Positions 1-8,923 of a stretch of 64,000 nucleotides of DNA are shown here, in pieces. Position 1 is the first letter of the stretch. Each line of letters begins with the position of its first letter. Made by a program: the position numbers and the translations under genes. The notes under the pieces were generated by a model, which was not told where the DNA came from, did no database searches, and worked only from the letters and a program-made list of their open reading frames with translations. Source of the stretch: Capnocytophaga cynodegmi DSM 19736 (GTDB lineage Bacteria > Bacteroidota > Bacteroidia > Flavobacteriales > Flavobacteriaceae); assembly GCF_000379185.1 (NCBI RefSeq), contig NZ_KB900706.1, positions 30,203 through 94,202 of the forward strand, in the 5' to 3' direction.

Positions 1-378
1 CAATTATATTCTCGCAGTTGGAACAGGGTGATATTAATGACGGCTTTTGAGTGGGATGAATTCATTTTTTTAGCTAATTTCTGGAGGAGATTTTCTGAGA
101 AAAATGATGAAGATGATAATCCCGAAATAGAAAATTACATCGGGCGTTCTGAGTTTAACCTTTATTACAGCACGTCGCGTAATATTTTTCATTTGATGTT
201 TCGTAATAATCTTAATTTCAACAAAAACAGAGGATTTGCAGAATTGACCTATACACATCGTTTCAATTCAGGATTAAGGCTTTTTGCCCAACTTTCCCAC
301 GGATATGGAGATTCACTTATCGAATACAATCACAAACAAACAACCATTGGAGTGGGAGTGTCATTGTTTGAATTTTAA
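1..378 (+). CDS. pldA: outer membrane phospholipase A (OMPLA), 3' end
   Basis: The reading frame is open from the first base of the window, so the 5' part lies outside. The visible 125 residues match the C-terminal half of OMPLA, a beta-barrel enzyme that hydrolyses phospholipids in the outer membrane. The segment SRSWNRV at codons 4-10 contains the family's catalytic Asn (Asn156 in E. coli, at 22-24); the catalytic His and Ser would lie just upstream of the window. The end is also typical: a GYGDSLIEYNHKQT strand followed by GVGVSLFEF with a terminal Phe, as barrel proteins need for assembly. Confidence in the family is high. Completeness of the gene cannot be judged. Confidence 0.93.
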   Translation, partial: QLYSRSWNRVILMTAFEWDEFIFLANFWRRFSEKNDEDDNPEIENYIGRSEFNLYYSTSRNIFHLMFRNNLNFNKNRGFAELTYTHRFNSGLRLFAQLSHGYGDSLIEYNHKQTTIGVGVSLFEF

Positions 379-504
379 CAGAAGTATTGAGTTTTTTGAA
401 TGTAGGAATTTTTAGACTAAATCCCCAAAAAGTGAAATTGTAATGAGAGCGTTTTTCTCTAAAAGAATTCAAAAAAAGATTTAATGATACATTAAAAAAA
501 TGCG

Positions 505-512
505 TATTTTTG
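505..512 (+). promoter_or_regulatory. -7 promoter box TATTTTTG of the permease gene
   Basis: TATTTTTG matches the Bacteroidetes -7 consensus TAnnTTTG and lies 22 bp before the ATG at 535, which would give a very short leader. A clear -33 TTTG is not obvious. Confidence 0.55.
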
Positions 513-534
513 TCGCCCCAAAACGATTGGTAGT

Positions 535-2028
535 ATGAAACGATTTTTAAAATTTCCGACGCCCTATACGGTGTTGATGATTGTTATTGTTATTGCGGCA
601 GGATTGACTTTTTTGTTGCCTTCGGGTAAGTACGATACGCTTTCTTACGATAGTGTACAGAATGTATTTGTTATAAACTCGAAGGGAGAAACGCAAACCT
701 TACCAGCCACACAGCAAACCCTGACCGAAAAGAATATTTCCATCAGTATTGAAAAGTTCAAAGAAGGAAAAATTAAAAAACCAGTTTCTATTCCAAATAC
801 GTACAAGCAAGATGAAGCCAAACCGCAAGGTTTTTTAGAAATCCTTTATGCCCCGATTAAGGGAATTTACGATACGATTGATATTATTTTGTTCGTATTG
901 GTTTTGGGTGGCTTTATCGGAATTTTTAATAGCTCGGGGACGCTGAATGAAGGGGTTGGTTATCTGGCTTACAGGCTGAAAGGCAGAGAAGGAATTCTCA
1001 TTATTTTAGTGTTTACGCTCATCGCTTTAGGGGGGACTTTTTTCGGTTTGGCAGAAGAAACACTCGCCTTTTATCCGATGCTTATTCCTGTGTTTTTGGC
1101 GGCAGGATACGATTTGATGGTCCCTCTGGCTGTGATTTATCTGGGTTCGTGTGTAGGGACGATGGCTTCGACAGTAAATCCGTTTTCGGTTATTATCGCC
1201 TCTGATGCAGTAGGAGTTGATTGGACAACAGGGCTGGTAACACGTCTTGTAATGCTTGTACTTTCAACTGTAATTAGCTTGGTATACATTATTCGCTATG
1301 CAGAAAAGGTAAAACGCAACCCACAAGCATCGGTCGCGTATGGTGCATCACTTCCTGAATCGTTACATAATGAAAAAGCAGTTCCTGTGGAGCGACTTAA
1401 GTTATCAAGTAAACTTTTGCTTGTTGTTTTTGGGTTGTCTTTTCTGGTGATGATTCTCGGTGTTTCCCAATGGGGTTGGTGGTTTGAGGAGATGACGGCT
1501 TTATTTTTAGTTGCTTCTGTAATCATTGCTATTTTGCAACGTACGGGCGAAGAACAATCGATCGCTCATTTTTTGACAGGTGCGAAAGATTTACTGGGTG
1601 TGGCTTTTATCATTGGGATTGCCCGAGGAGTTACTTTCATTCTTAATGACGGACAAATCTCAGATACGATTCTTTATTACTCGTCGAACTTAGTAAGCGG
1701 AATGTCTCCTGCGTTGTTTTTGCCCGTGTTGATGTTTATTTTCGTAATACTTACCTTGTTTATTGCTTCTTCATCAGGAATGGCAGTAGTAACGATGCCT
1801 ATTATGGGTGGATTAGCATCAGTGGTGGGAGTAGAGGGGCAAAGCGTGGTAAATGCTTATCTATTTGGAATGGGATTGATGAGTTTTATTACCCCAACGG
1901 GACTAATTTTGCCTTCACTTGCAATGGTAAACCTCAACTATAAACAATGGTTGCGGTTTGTGTCGCCTTTGATGCTTATTTTGGTGGTTTTAGCCATTGG
2001 TGTTTTATTGGTGGAATATTATTTGTAG
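535..2028 (+). CDS. YfcC/DcuC-family membrane permease
   Basis: A 497-residue polytopic inner-membrane protein with about 12 hydrophobic segments. The first (residues about 10-30) runs from the PTPYTVLMIV start into LLPSGKYD, typical of YfcC-type members of the DcuC/ArcD-like superfamily. A hydrophilic stretch follows (residues about 35-105), then a membrane domain with the conserved stretches FGLAEETLAFYP (about 180) and SSGMAVVTMPIMGGLA (about 420). The family moves small carboxylates or amino acids, but the substrate cannot be read from sequence. The ATG at 535 is preceded by a good -7 box. The gene is monocistronic and ends at a strong hairpin. Confidence 0.88.
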   Translation: MKRFLKFPTPYTVLMIVIVIAAGLTFLLPSGKYDTLSYDSVQNVFVINSKGETQTLPATQQTLTEKNISISIEKFKEGKIKKPVSIPNTYKQDEAKPQGFLEILYAPIKGIYDTIDIILFVLVLGGFIGIFNSSGTLNEGVGYLAYRLKGREGILIILVFTLIALGGTFFGLAEETLAFYPMLIPVFLAAGYDLMVPLAVIYLGSCVGTMASTVNPFSVIIASDAVGVDWTTGLVTRLVMLVLSTVISLVYIIRYAEKVKRNPQASVAYGASLPESLHNEKAVPVERLKLSSKLLLVVFGLSFLVMILGVSQWGWWFEEMTALFLVASVIIAILQRTGEEQSIAHFLTGAKDLLGVAFIIGIARGVTFILNDGQISDTILYYSSNLVSGMSPALFLPVLMFIFVILTLFIASSSGMAVVTMPIMGGLASVVGVEGQSVVNAYLFGMGLMSFITPTGLILPSLAMVNLNYKQWLRFVSPLMLILVVLAIGVLLVEYYL

Positions 2029-2040
2029 ATAAGCAATAGA

Positions 2041-2079
2041 AAGAGAGATGATTTCAGAATTCTGAAATTATTTCTCTCT
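2041..2079 (+). terminator. hairpin downstream of the permease gene
   Basis: AGAGAGA pairs with TTTCTCTCT around an 18-bp perfect palindrome ATTTCAGAATTCTGAAAT, 13 bp after the stop codon at 2028. There is no long T-run directly after it, so it may act together with the second hairpin at 2133-2152. Confidence 0.5.
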
Positions 2080-2132
2080 GTAAAAATCAAAGATAATTTT
2101 CTTGTTTTGATAGGAAATAAGTCAAAAAAAAT

Positions 2133-2152
2133 TCCCAAAGTATATTTTGGGA
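2133..2152. terminator. bidirectional terminator between convergent genes
   Basis: TCCCAAA (2133-2139) pairs with TTTGGGA (2146-2152). An A-run lies to the left and a T-run to the right, so the hairpin can end transcription from both sides. It sits between the convergent permease (ends 2028) and DUF302 (ends 2179) genes. Confidence 0.75.
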
Positions 2153-2178
2153 GTTTTTTATTTGAAAAATTGTTTGTT

Positions 2179-2646
2179 TTATTGGTAATTTTTATTTCCT
2201 GAAGCCTCTTTTACAATGTTCTCCATTAGTTTTTGCATCTTTTCCAAAATGGCTGTGTTTTTTAAGGGATATTTGTCTGCTAAAAGTTTTACATTCGTAA
2301 AGACCAATGATGTTTTTTGCTGATTGTCCTCAACAACAGCAATTTTTAGTGGTAATTCTAAAGCTATATTAGGATTATCAAGCATTAATAATGTTCCCAC
2401 TTTTGGATTTCCGAATACAATTACATTGCTTTTAGGCATTTTCATTTCAGATTTTGTTGCATTTTGCTGATGGTCAAAATTTGCAAAAATAGTCAGTTGT
2501 TTTTCTTTTAAAGATTGTAGCAAACGATTTAACGTTGTGTCAAAATCATATTTACTTACCACTGACTGAACTTCCTTTTGGTTATTTTGTCCGTGCAGAT
2601 TCAGGAAGGAAAATAATAATAGAAAAATAAAATAGATTTTTTTCAT
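2179..2646 (-). CDS. secreted DUF302 protein
   Basis: A 155-residue protein with an N-terminal signal peptide (MKKIYFIFLLLFSFLNLHGQ, cleavage likely near residue 19). The rest is a DUF302 domain: KQLTIFANFDHQQNA, then VIVFGNPKVGTLLM and ALELPLKIAVVED, which are the conserved strands of this family. DUF302 proteins are small, often periplasmic and of unknown biochemical role. A consensus -7 box lies 29 bp upstream and a bidirectional terminator downstream, so it is probably transcribed alone. Confidence 0.85.
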   Translation of the reverse strand: MKKIYFIFLLLFSFLNLHGQNNQKEVQSVVSKYDFDTTLNRLLQSLKEKQLTIFANFDHQQNATKSEMKMPKSNVIVFGNPKVGTLLMLDNPNIALELPLKIAVVEDNQQKTSLVFTNVKLLADKYPLKNTAILEKMQKLMENIVKEASGNKNYQ

Positions 2647-2674
2647 AGTTGAAACAAAGTAAAAGTGAATACCG

Positions 2675-2682
2675 CAAAAGTA
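2675..2682 (-). promoter_or_regulatory. -7 promoter box TACTTTTG of the DUF302 gene
   Basis: On the minus strand the bases read TACTTTTG, a full match to TAnnTTTG, 29 bp before the ATG at 2646. Confidence 0.55.
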
Positions 2683-2801
2683 AACAAAATTAAATAATCA
2701 ATAACTTTAAAAGTAATTTATTAGTGATAACCTTTTATGATTGTTTCGGTGTAAATTATTGGGAATGATGATATTCCTAAAAATAGAGAGTGAAGAAATA
2801 A

Positions 2802-2829
2802 AAATGCGACCCCAAATTAGGTCGCATTT
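2802..2829 (-). terminator. terminator of the lipoprotein gene
   Basis: AAATGCGACC (2802-2811) pairs perfectly with GGTCGCATTT (2820-2829). On the minus strand the stem is followed by TTTTTATTTC. It starts 3 bp after the stop codon at 2833. Confidence 0.8.
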
Positions 2830-2832
2830 ATG

Positions 2833-3999
2833 CTATTCATATGTGATTTTATATGTAGTTTCAGCCTTTTGGATATTGGCAGTACTTGCAGTGTGAATTT
2901 TCGTCAGGTTTGTGAATGTTTTTTCTTCCCCATTGAGTGTATATGTGAAATCGTATTTTTCTATTTCGTCATACGGCACATAATCAGTTCCGTTTATGTT
3001 TGCTCTTTCGTGTTTACGGATAACTAAAACAAATTGATGTACATTTCCTAAACTCGAATTTGAAAGGACTTGATACGTTCGTTCTTTTTCTATTCTATTA
3101 TCAATCTGTTCGATAGTTTCCTGAACTTCATTCCATATTTCATTGATTTTTTCTACATCACTATCGGCATAATTGGTTTCTTTTACTTGTTTTGAATAGT
3201 AGTGTAAAAATCTTTTTTCTTTTATTTCCGAAATATACCCATCGTTATAAACATATTCAAAATCACGTTCCGATTTGCTGTATTTTACAGCATTATTTTC
3301 TTCTTTTACAATTGATTTTATCAAATTCTTAGTTGGTTTTCCCCAGTTTAAGGGATATGAGTCTTTGAAATAATTGAAATATCCCAGAGCCCAATTGTCA
3401 TTTAGGAAAAAACTTGGTGAAAATTGATTTTTATTATCTGTTTCGTAGTAATCGTATTTGGTAATTTCTTTGCCATTGGTCATTCTTATCATATTTTCGT
3501 TGTCCCAATGATATTTGTGGTTGCCATTACTTGTTAGTTGTTGCTCATTATTATATCCAAATTCGGAAACGATTAACGAATCTTGTTGTTCATATTCTTT
3601 CTTGATGATATTAGCTTGGTCGTTCAATGAAAAGGTAACCTCTCTTTCTTCCTCTCCTTCCGTTATTTTTGCAAGAATGTTTTTGCCCTCATAGCTTATT
3701 TGAGAAGAATAGAACTGCTCATTACCCTTAGTGATTGCCACATTTGTTATCTGATTGTTTGTGTAGGTGAAGTATGTTTTGTAATTTTCTGTTACAGAAA
3801 CTTCTGATTCAATCTCATCATCATAAAAATATTTCGTAGAAGCAGTTTGTATTTCCTTTATTTTTCTTTCGGCTTTTGGGTTTAAGGTAGGATTTTCTGT
3901 CTGTTGTTGCTGTTTTATTTCAGGATTGTTATTTTCCTTTTCACAAGAAGCTACAAATAAACCACTAACCAAAATTCCGCATAAAAATCTCTTTCTCAT
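2833..3999 (-). CDS. hypothetical lipoprotein
   Basis: A 388-residue protein with a lipoprotein signal: hydrophobic start, then GLFVASCEKENNN with the lipobox Cys at about residue 19. The Lys/Asn-rich residues after the Cys fit a Bacteroidetes lipoprotein that may be surface exposed. The mature part is made of short strand-turn units of the type YTNNQITNVAI and YDYYETDN, like the RHS/YD-type strands of Bacteroidetes repeat lipoproteins. A consensus -7 box lies upstream at 4026-4033 and a strong terminator downstream, so it stands apart from the block that follows. No function can be assigned. Confidence 0.85.
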   Translation of the reverse strand: MRKRFLCGILVSGLFVASCEKENNNPEIKQQQQTENPTLNPKAERKIKEIQTASTKYFYDDEIESEVSVTENYKTYFTYTNNQITNVAITKGNEQFYSSQISYEGKNILAKITEGEEEREVTFSLNDQANIIKKEYEQQDSLIVSEFGYNNEQQLTSNGNHKYHWDNENMIRMTNGKEITKYDYYETDNKNQFSPSFFLNDNWALGYFNYFKDSYPLNWGKPTKNLIKSIVKEENNAVKYSKSERDFEYVYNDGYISEIKEKRFLHYYSKQVKETNYADSDVEKINEIWNEVQETIEQIDNRIEKERTYQVLSNSSLGNVHQFVLVIRKHERANINGTDYVPYDEIEKYDFTYTLNGEEKTFTNLTKIHTASTANIQKAETTYKITYE

Positions 4000-4025
4000 T
4001 ATTCAATATTTTTTTAAAACGCTGA

Positions 4026-4033
4026 CAAAAGTA
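4026..4033 (-). promoter_or_regulatory. -7 promoter box TACTTTTG of the lipoprotein gene
   Basis: On the minus strand the bases read TACTTTTG, 27 bp before the ATG at 3999. The TTGTAGAC repeat found at the island promoters is absent here, which marks the island boundary. Confidence 0.5.
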
Positions 4034-4189
4034 CATTTGTTTTTTTAGAAAAGAAAGAAAATATTAACGGAAAACTAAATATTAACAAATTTTTATGAGA
4101 AATCAATTAGGAAATAATTTTCACAATTTTATGAATTGAAATAGAGCATAATATATAATGGATTTTTTACAGAAGTTTTTTTATGTTAT

Positions 4190-5320
4190 TTAAAATTCAA
4201 TGTTATCAGCGATGTTGCCACCGTTTTCTTCAGCGAATTTTTTGGCATATTCTTTTTGCTTTTGTTGCTGATACGGAAGCATATTAATCATATTGCTCAT
4301 CCACTTCATTGCCACACTTTGGAAATCACCGAGCGAGATTCCGTAATTGTCCTCAATCCATTTTGCTCCGTCTAGTCCAGCTTCGTAAGCGGCTTGTCTT
4401 GCTCCACAAAGTTCGTAATAAAACTTCTCATCGGTGGAAATTCGAGTCAGATAGTCCTCATTGGATTGGCTGTTAGTTTGTTTACCAAGTTTTGGATGTA
4501 AGTGTGCCTGTCCGAAATATTGCCCGTAAAGAGACATAACCACGAAAGAAGTGTCCTGTTGCATTCGTTTTATCCAAAGCTGATTGGCTTCGTCCCATAC
4601 TGGAAGCTCAATGCCTAACCTTTTACAAACTTGTTCATCAGTCATTCCGTTTGCCATATTAGCAGCGGCGGCAGCGTAATCCTCAAGTGAAACACCGTGA
4701 ATGGGTTGTAGAAGTGGATTGTTAGTATCGTGCTTCATATTCATAAACGGATTGACAAATCCGCCGTAGTTAACAGAGGGTTCGTCGTCGTAATCATCAT
4801 CTTCTTCATCGTCTGCTTCATATCCGTGTCGTTCAAGAAATTCATCACTGAAACGATTTAGCTTATCCATATTTTTTTGGATACGTTTGTTATTTTCATT
4901 CAATTGAGCTTGTTCCTCAGGTGTACCTCGTTTTCCTTCAGTTCGTAGTTGGATAAGAATTTTGTAACCATTATCCATTAACTCGTCATAGAACAGGAAG
5001 AATTTGATAGCAGCTTCAATAAATGAATTGTCGCCTTCGTATGCTCCAAGCTGCTTTACTTCATTGATATAATGTTGCAAATCTTTTTTCCACTGCAAAC
5101 GCACTTTTTCGGCACGAATATAATCTTTATCGTCCATTGCATCATTCATATCTTCCATATTATAATCGCATTTATTGATGATACAAATGATTTCGTTGTT
5201 GTATTCTACTTCGTCATCAAAAGTTCCTTTGGCGTAATACACACCTTCTTCCTCGTTCCAGCCTCCTTGAAAGGATTTTTCTTCTTCTTTTCTTGGTTTG
5301 TTAAAAAATTTTCCGAACAT
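4190..5320 (-). CDS. acidic two-domain protein, paralogue of the 10115-10663 gene
   Basis: A 376-residue protein if started at the ATG at 5320 (MFGKFFNKP). The open frame runs 51 codons further upstream, but that would cross the promoter, and the paralogue also starts MFG. Residues about 18-155 match the paralogue closely: GGW.E.EGVYYAKG.FDDEVEYNNEI, AMDDKDY.RAE.VRL.W and GKRGTPEEQAQL. An acidic linker (about 165-185, DDEEDDDYDDE) leads to a C-terminal domain starting near NPLLQPIHGVSLEDYAAA, which resembles DUF6620 (from memory, not checked). Sole gene of the last regulon unit. Function unknown. Confidence 0.82.
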   Translation of the reverse strand: MFGKFFNKPRKEEEKSFQGGWNEEEGVYYAKGTFDDEVEYNNEIICIINKCDYNMEDMNDAMDDKDYIRAEKVRLQWKKDLQHYINEVKQLGAYEGDNSFIEAAIKFFLFYDELMDNGYKILIQLRTEGKRGTPEEQAQLNENNKRIQKNMDKLNRFSDEFLERHGYEADDEEDDDYDDEPSVNYGGFVNPFMNMKHDTNNPLLQPIHGVSLEDYAAAAANMANGMTDEQVCKRLGIELPVWDEANQLWIKRMQQDTSFVVMSLYGQYFGQAHLHPKLGKQTNSQSNEDYLTRISTDEKFYYELCGARQAAYEAGLDGAKWIEDNYGISLGDFQSVAMKWMSNMINMLPYQQQKQKEYAKKFAEENGGNIADNIEF

Positions 5321-5343
5321 ATTGTTTGTTTTATTAATTGATG

Positions 5344-5402
5344 CAAATGTAATAATAACGTCTATTTGTAAATAAAATGTGGTATCTACAAATCGTCTAC
5401 AT
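5344..5402 (-). promoter_or_regulatory. regulon promoter A: TTGTAGAC direct repeat plus -7 box
   Basis: Two copies of the 8-mer, each with one mismatch (plus-strand ATCTACAA at 5384 and GTCTACAT at 5395), are 11 bp apart. The -7 box TACATTTG is at 5344-5351, 37 bp from the TTTG of the proximal copy. The start codon (5320) is 24 bp downstream. Confidence 0.75.
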
Positions 5403-5454
5403 AACAAAAAAATTGATGAATGACAGAAAATAAATAAAAACAACTTTAAAAGAA

Positions 5455-6177
5455 TCACATTTCGTCTTCCCAATTTTCATCATCTTCGTAAGAAATATAT
5501 GACCATTGCAAGTTCAAGTCTTCTAAAGTATCAAGCAAATTATCAAATTCTTCTTGTTGTGAACTTCCTAAAAATAGAGCTGTAGCCTGTCCTTGCAGAT
5601 TGTTATTAACCTCAAAACTGATACTAATTACTGCAAATTCGTTTTGATAAATTTCTTGCTCCACAAAACTAATTTTTTCAATTTTTTTGAAATTTTCTCG
5701 GACGTATTTCACTGCTTCAGGACTGATATATGAATTTTCTTTAAAAGTATTTCTCAAAGCATTGGCATTATAAGTAAGCCCGCCCAAAACGCCGTTATAG
5801 ATTGCCATATAAAGCCAGAAATCAGAAGTTTTTTGTGTTTGTATTATCCAATTAGGTTTTGCTTCTGAATCATAATTTCCCCACACAGGCGGATTGTCCA
5901 AATGCAAATCATTTTTATGAATTCCCCAAGAAACAACACCTTGATTTTCTTCGTAAAAACAGAGAAAATCTCCAATAAAATGTATTTTTTCAGGAGAAAA
6001 TAAATAATTATGCGACTGATTGATACATTCAGTATTTCCAAACTGCAAATAATACTCACGCAGAGTCTTCGGAAATGAAATATTTAAGCGTTTTTCTGCT
6101 AAAAGTAGTTCTTTTTCGGAAAATCCTTTGTATTCGCTTTCTGGAAGTTGGTATATTTTCTTGATTTCTGCTAACAT
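5455..6177 (-). CDS. SUKH (SMI1/KNR4) immunity-type protein
   Basis: 240 residues. The N-terminus has the SUKH helix-strand pattern: FSEKELLLAEKRLNISFPKTLREYYLQFGN (residues about 19-48), then an acidic middle and strands around FLCFYEENQGVVSWGI. SUKH domains are the commonest immunity domain in bacterial polymorphic-toxin systems; they act in the cytoplasm by binding a cognate toxin. The C-terminal 60 residues look like an added small domain ending in DDENWEDEM. It is the last gene of the unit headed at 10663, and promoter A lies just downstream. Confidence 0.8.
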   Translation of the reverse strand: MLAEIKKIYQLPESEYKGFSEKELLLAEKRLNISFPKTLREYYLQFGNTECINQSHNYLFSPEKIHFIGDFLCFYEENQGVVSWGIHKNDLHLDNPPVWGNYDSEAKPNWIIQTQKTSDFWLYMAIYNGVLGGLTYNANALRNTFKENSYISPEAVKYVRENFKKIEKISFVEQEIYQNEFAVISISFEVNNNLQGQATALFLGSSQQEEFDNLLDTLEDLNLQWSYISYEDDENWEDEM

Positions 6178-6198
6178 TTAGTATCTATTTACTATTTT

Positions 6199-6618
6199 TT
6201 ATTGATTATAAGTTAAAACCATACTAGCGAAGGAACTTTTTGGGTTGTAGAAGGCACTTACTTTTCCCCAAGGAAATTCTGTGCCTCCGAGTGTTTTGAT
6301 AAGCCATTTTTCGTATGATTTTTTCTTCTGTAATTCTATTTTCTCATCGAAGTCTTCCCAAGAAAATGCTTTTTCGTAAATGCCTCTAAAGCCGAATATA
6401 ATCATATGTAGTTGTTCTCCTTTGAAGCAAATATCTGCATAAAATTTTTGATTTTCTACGATAATGTCCTGAAAATAAATCCAAAAAGAGCCCGTTCCTA
6501 CCTCCCAATATTTATTGTTGGGAAATAGATTTCTTAATTCACTATAAGTTGTTGTTTTATTTATTATGATGTTGTCTATCAAAAGAAAATCTCCGTTTTC
6601 GGTGTCAATTATTTTCAT
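6199..6618 (-). CDS. hypothetical immunity-array protein
   Basis: 139 residues, not assigned to a family. Predicted mostly beta with a Trp-rich central part (WEVGTGSFWIYFQDI) and a helix SWEDFDEKIELQKKKSYEKWL before a C-terminal strand FPWGKVSAFYNPKSS. The size, the lack of a signal peptide and the position between SUKH and NTF2-fold genes make an immunity role likely by association only. Confidence 0.7.
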   Translation of the reverse strand: MKIIDTENGDFLLIDNIIINKTTTYSELRNLFPNNKYWEVGTGSFWIYFQDIIVENQKFYADICFKGEQLHMIIFGFRGIYEKAFSWEDFDEKIELQKKKSYEKWLIKTLGGTEFPWGKVSAFYNPKSSFASMVLTYNQ

Positions 6619-6634
6619 TATAAAATATTTTAGT

Positions 6635-7072
6635 TCAAAACAATTGCCGTGATTTTTTCCATTTATCGTAATACATAAATGCCATTTGGTCTATTTTCCA
6701 CGCTCCATCTTCTAAAACTAAAGTGTAAGTTTTTTTCTCACCGTCTTCCAATGCAACATCTATTTCATATTTTTTGTCATTAATTTTTCGCTCAGACGTG
6801 ATTACTTGATTGTATTCAGGTGGAATTTGATAAGTTAGTGTCGTGCGTCTGTCTTGTTTTAAGGAAAGTGCCTTTTTTGACAAAAATCTATCCTGAATAG
6901 CAATGATTTCGGAGCGTCTTTTCTCGCGTTCTTCCGTTAAATTACACTTTTGCAATTGGGATAAAGCTTCTTCACTTCTGTCATTCAAGAGATGTTGAAT
7001 TTTAGCTCCCCAAAACTCTTCAAAGTTTTTCATTTCAGTGATAAATTTTTCTAAAACTTCCTTTGCTTCCAT
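6635..7072 (-). CDS. NTF2-fold immunity-like protein
   Basis: 145 residues. An N-terminal helical part is followed by beta strands ending in KTYTLVLEDGAWKIDQMAF (residues about 112-130), the strand-turn-W.I pattern of NTF2/SnoaL-like folds used as immunity proteins. The 36486-36914 gene has the same plan (YKLKKVDDVWKID) but is only distantly similar. Lies 16 bp from the next gene in the same direction, so it is co-transcribed. Confidence 0.7.
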   Translation of the reverse strand: MEAKEVLEKFITEMKNFEEFWGAKIQHLLNDRSEEALSQLQKCNLTEEREKRRSEIIAIQDRFLSKKALSLKQDRRTTLTYQIPPEYNQVITSERKINDKKYEIDVALEDGEKKTYTLVLEDGAWKIDQMAFMYYDKWKKSRQLF

Positions 7073-7082
7073 AAATTTTATT

Positions 7083-8435
7083 TTAAAAATCCATTTTCAA
7101 AATCTCTTCCACCGAAAGCCCAAATTCTTTTAGGCGGTGATTGAGATTGTTGTACACATAATGTTCTTTCTCGTTTTCTTCTGGGAAACGAGTCGCAACT
7201 TGCTTGTAATGTGGAAGTAATGCTTCATTTTTGATTCCACTCAATGCTTGTAAATCAGTCATTACCACAAAAGATTTTTCATCGTATAGCCCTTTTATAA
7301 AAATATCCAAGTATTTTTCTTTATTTTTCAGTTGCCCTAAGGTGTAAAAAGCATCTGAACGGATTTTATAATCCTTATTTTCGGTAAAAGGAGCTATCCA
7401 TTCGCCATAATCCAAGTCCGTTTCTCTCAGCACATAGCCACAAAAGCGGAAAATCTCTTCATCGGTGATGTTTGGCAATTTTTCGCGGATAATTGCTAAC
7501 AAATCTCGACTATCTTTCTTCTTATTTTGAGAATACCAGACAATATTCTGAAAAAATCGTAATAAATTATGTTCTGCAAGTTGTGAAAAGTACTTTTTGG
7601 CTCTTTCAAAGTCAGAAATACACAAAATTGTGACAAAATATTGAAAATAGAAATCCTCTTTTTGTGTATAATTCTCTATTTTATTTAAAATCTCCACAGG
7701 GAGAGGTGGTTTTTTGTGACGAAGTCCTAGTAAAGCATCAGTTTTTTCTTCTTTATCAGAAGAATTTTCAAAAATGGAAAGTAATTCTTCTGCACTTCCG
7801 CCCATTTGATAGCTAAATCCGTTAGATTGATACAAAATTTCGCCAGAAATTATCTCATCGAGCCATCGTTCGTACCAATCCAAGAAATTTTTCTCAAAAG
7901 CGAAGTGTGGTTTTTGAAAATCAATGTCAATATTTACAACTCGTCCGCGATGTTTCCCCTCCAATACAATGGCAGTATCGTAAGTGCAGCCTTGTGTGCC
8001 AAAAGTAAGTAGCGAACCGAATATTTTCCCTACTTCCTTATCATAATCTTCATCGGAAATGTTTTCATCATCAAGTTTTGCGACAATTTTATCCCAATTT
8101 TCATCGCTCATTTTGGGATAAATTACGCACGGAAAATAAAATCCCTCCTTACTTTCTTTGATACATTTTTCAACGGGATAAATCCCATAGAAAGGAGCGG
8201 CACCAGCAAATTGTTTTTCTCTGCCATTGCCAATATACAAAAGAAAACTTCGGAAACAATCAGGGAATGAAATTTTATATTTTTGTTCTAATTGTTGTAA
8301 TTTTTCTTCTGAAATAGGTTTCCCAAGTTCGTATTTGTGACTTTTTGCACCAAAAACTTTAAGTTCTTTATCAATCTCTTTGGCTTTCTGCAACTTTTGT
8401 TTAATTCGGGTGATTTGTTCTTCAAAAAGTATCAT
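7083..8435 (-). CDS. SUKH domain fused to HEAT-like repeats
   Basis: 450 residues. The N-terminal half is a SMI1/KNR4 domain: ISEEKLQQLEQKYKISFPDCFRSFLLYIGNG (about 40-70), then PFYGIYPVEKC and LTFGTQGCTYDTAIVLEGKHRGRVVNID (about 142-170). From about residue 215 to the end are helical repeats: LLSIFENSSDKEEKTDALLGL, KIRSDAFYTLGQLKNKEKYL. This resembles proteins that couple immunity binding to a HEAT scaffold. The ATG at 8435 and the tight spacing to the neighbours support co-transcription. Confidence 0.85.
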   Translation of the reverse strand: MILFEEQITRIKQKLQKAKEIDKELKVFGAKSHKYELGKPISEEKLQQLEQKYKISFPDCFRSFLLYIGNGREKQFAGAAPFYGIYPVEKCIKESKEGFYFPCVIYPKMSDENWDKIVAKLDDENISDEDYDKEVGKIFGSLLTFGTQGCTYDTAIVLEGKHRGRVVNIDIDFQKPHFAFEKNFLDWYERWLDEIISGEILYQSNGFSYQMGGSAEELLSIFENSSDKEEKTDALLGLRHKKPPLPVEILNKIENYTQKEDFYFQYFVTILCISDFERAKKYFSQLAEHNLLRFFQNIVWYSQNKKKDSRDLLAIIREKLPNITDEEIFRFCGYVLRETDLDYGEWIAPFTENKDYKIRSDAFYTLGQLKNKEKYLDIFIKGLYDEKSFVVMTDLQALSGIKNEALLPHYKQVATRFPEENEKEHYVYNNLNHRLKEFGLSVEEILKMDF

Positions 8436-8455
8436 ATATTTTATTTTAGTGGGGA

Positions 8456-8887
8456 TTAAACTATAGCAAAATCTTCATAAAAAGCTAATTTTTCTCTGCT
8501 GAAAGCTATCAAAAGGCGTTTTTCAGGGATTTTTTTCTTTCCAAAACCTCCAAGACTGATGCCCAGCGTTCGGAAAGTGGTGTAATACTTCCCTTCTACA
8601 AAATCAGGGTCTATTTCCTTGAGTTTTTCTAATCCTAAACCGAAAATATCGTAATTTTCAATGATAGGCGTGGTATCTTTTGAGCAAATTACCTGATTTA
8701 GGATATAATCATTGCCTTGTTTGTCATAAATAAACTCTTGTGCGTGGCGAAATTCGGTAATTCTTCCCATAATATTATCTATTTCTATTCTGGAAGCCTC
8801 TCCAAATTGCTCTATAATCTCTTTTTGAGTCTTTCCGAAAGTAAAATCACCCACACTTTTGTAAGATTTGATGATGATTTTATTCAT
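8456..8887 (-). CDS. hypothetical immunity-array protein
   Basis: 143 residues, no family recognised. Features: VGDFTFGKTQKEIIEQFGE (11-29), a strand FIYDKQGNDYILNQVIC, a glycine-rich loop TLGISLGGFGKKK, and a short C-terminal strand pair. The FGKTQKEII..FG segment resembles the start of small Bacteroidetes proteins in which a strand precedes an amphipathic helix. Function inferred only from its place in the array. Confidence 0.65.
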   Translation of the reverse strand: MNKIIIKSYKSVGDFTFGKTQKEIIEQFGEASRIEIDNIMGRITEFRHAQEFIYDKQGNDYILNQVICSKDTTPIIENYDIFGLGLEKLKEIDPDFVEGKYYTTFRTLGISLGGFGKKKIPEKRLLIAFSREKLAFYEDFAIV

Positions 8888-8923
8888 AAGCTAACTTTTT
8901 TGACTAATTTGAATGTAAAATTA

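Noticed and set aside
5321..5473. Extended N-terminus of the 4190-5320 protein
   Set aside because: The extra 51 codons cross the regulon motif and -7 box, and the paralogue starts at the same MFG motif.
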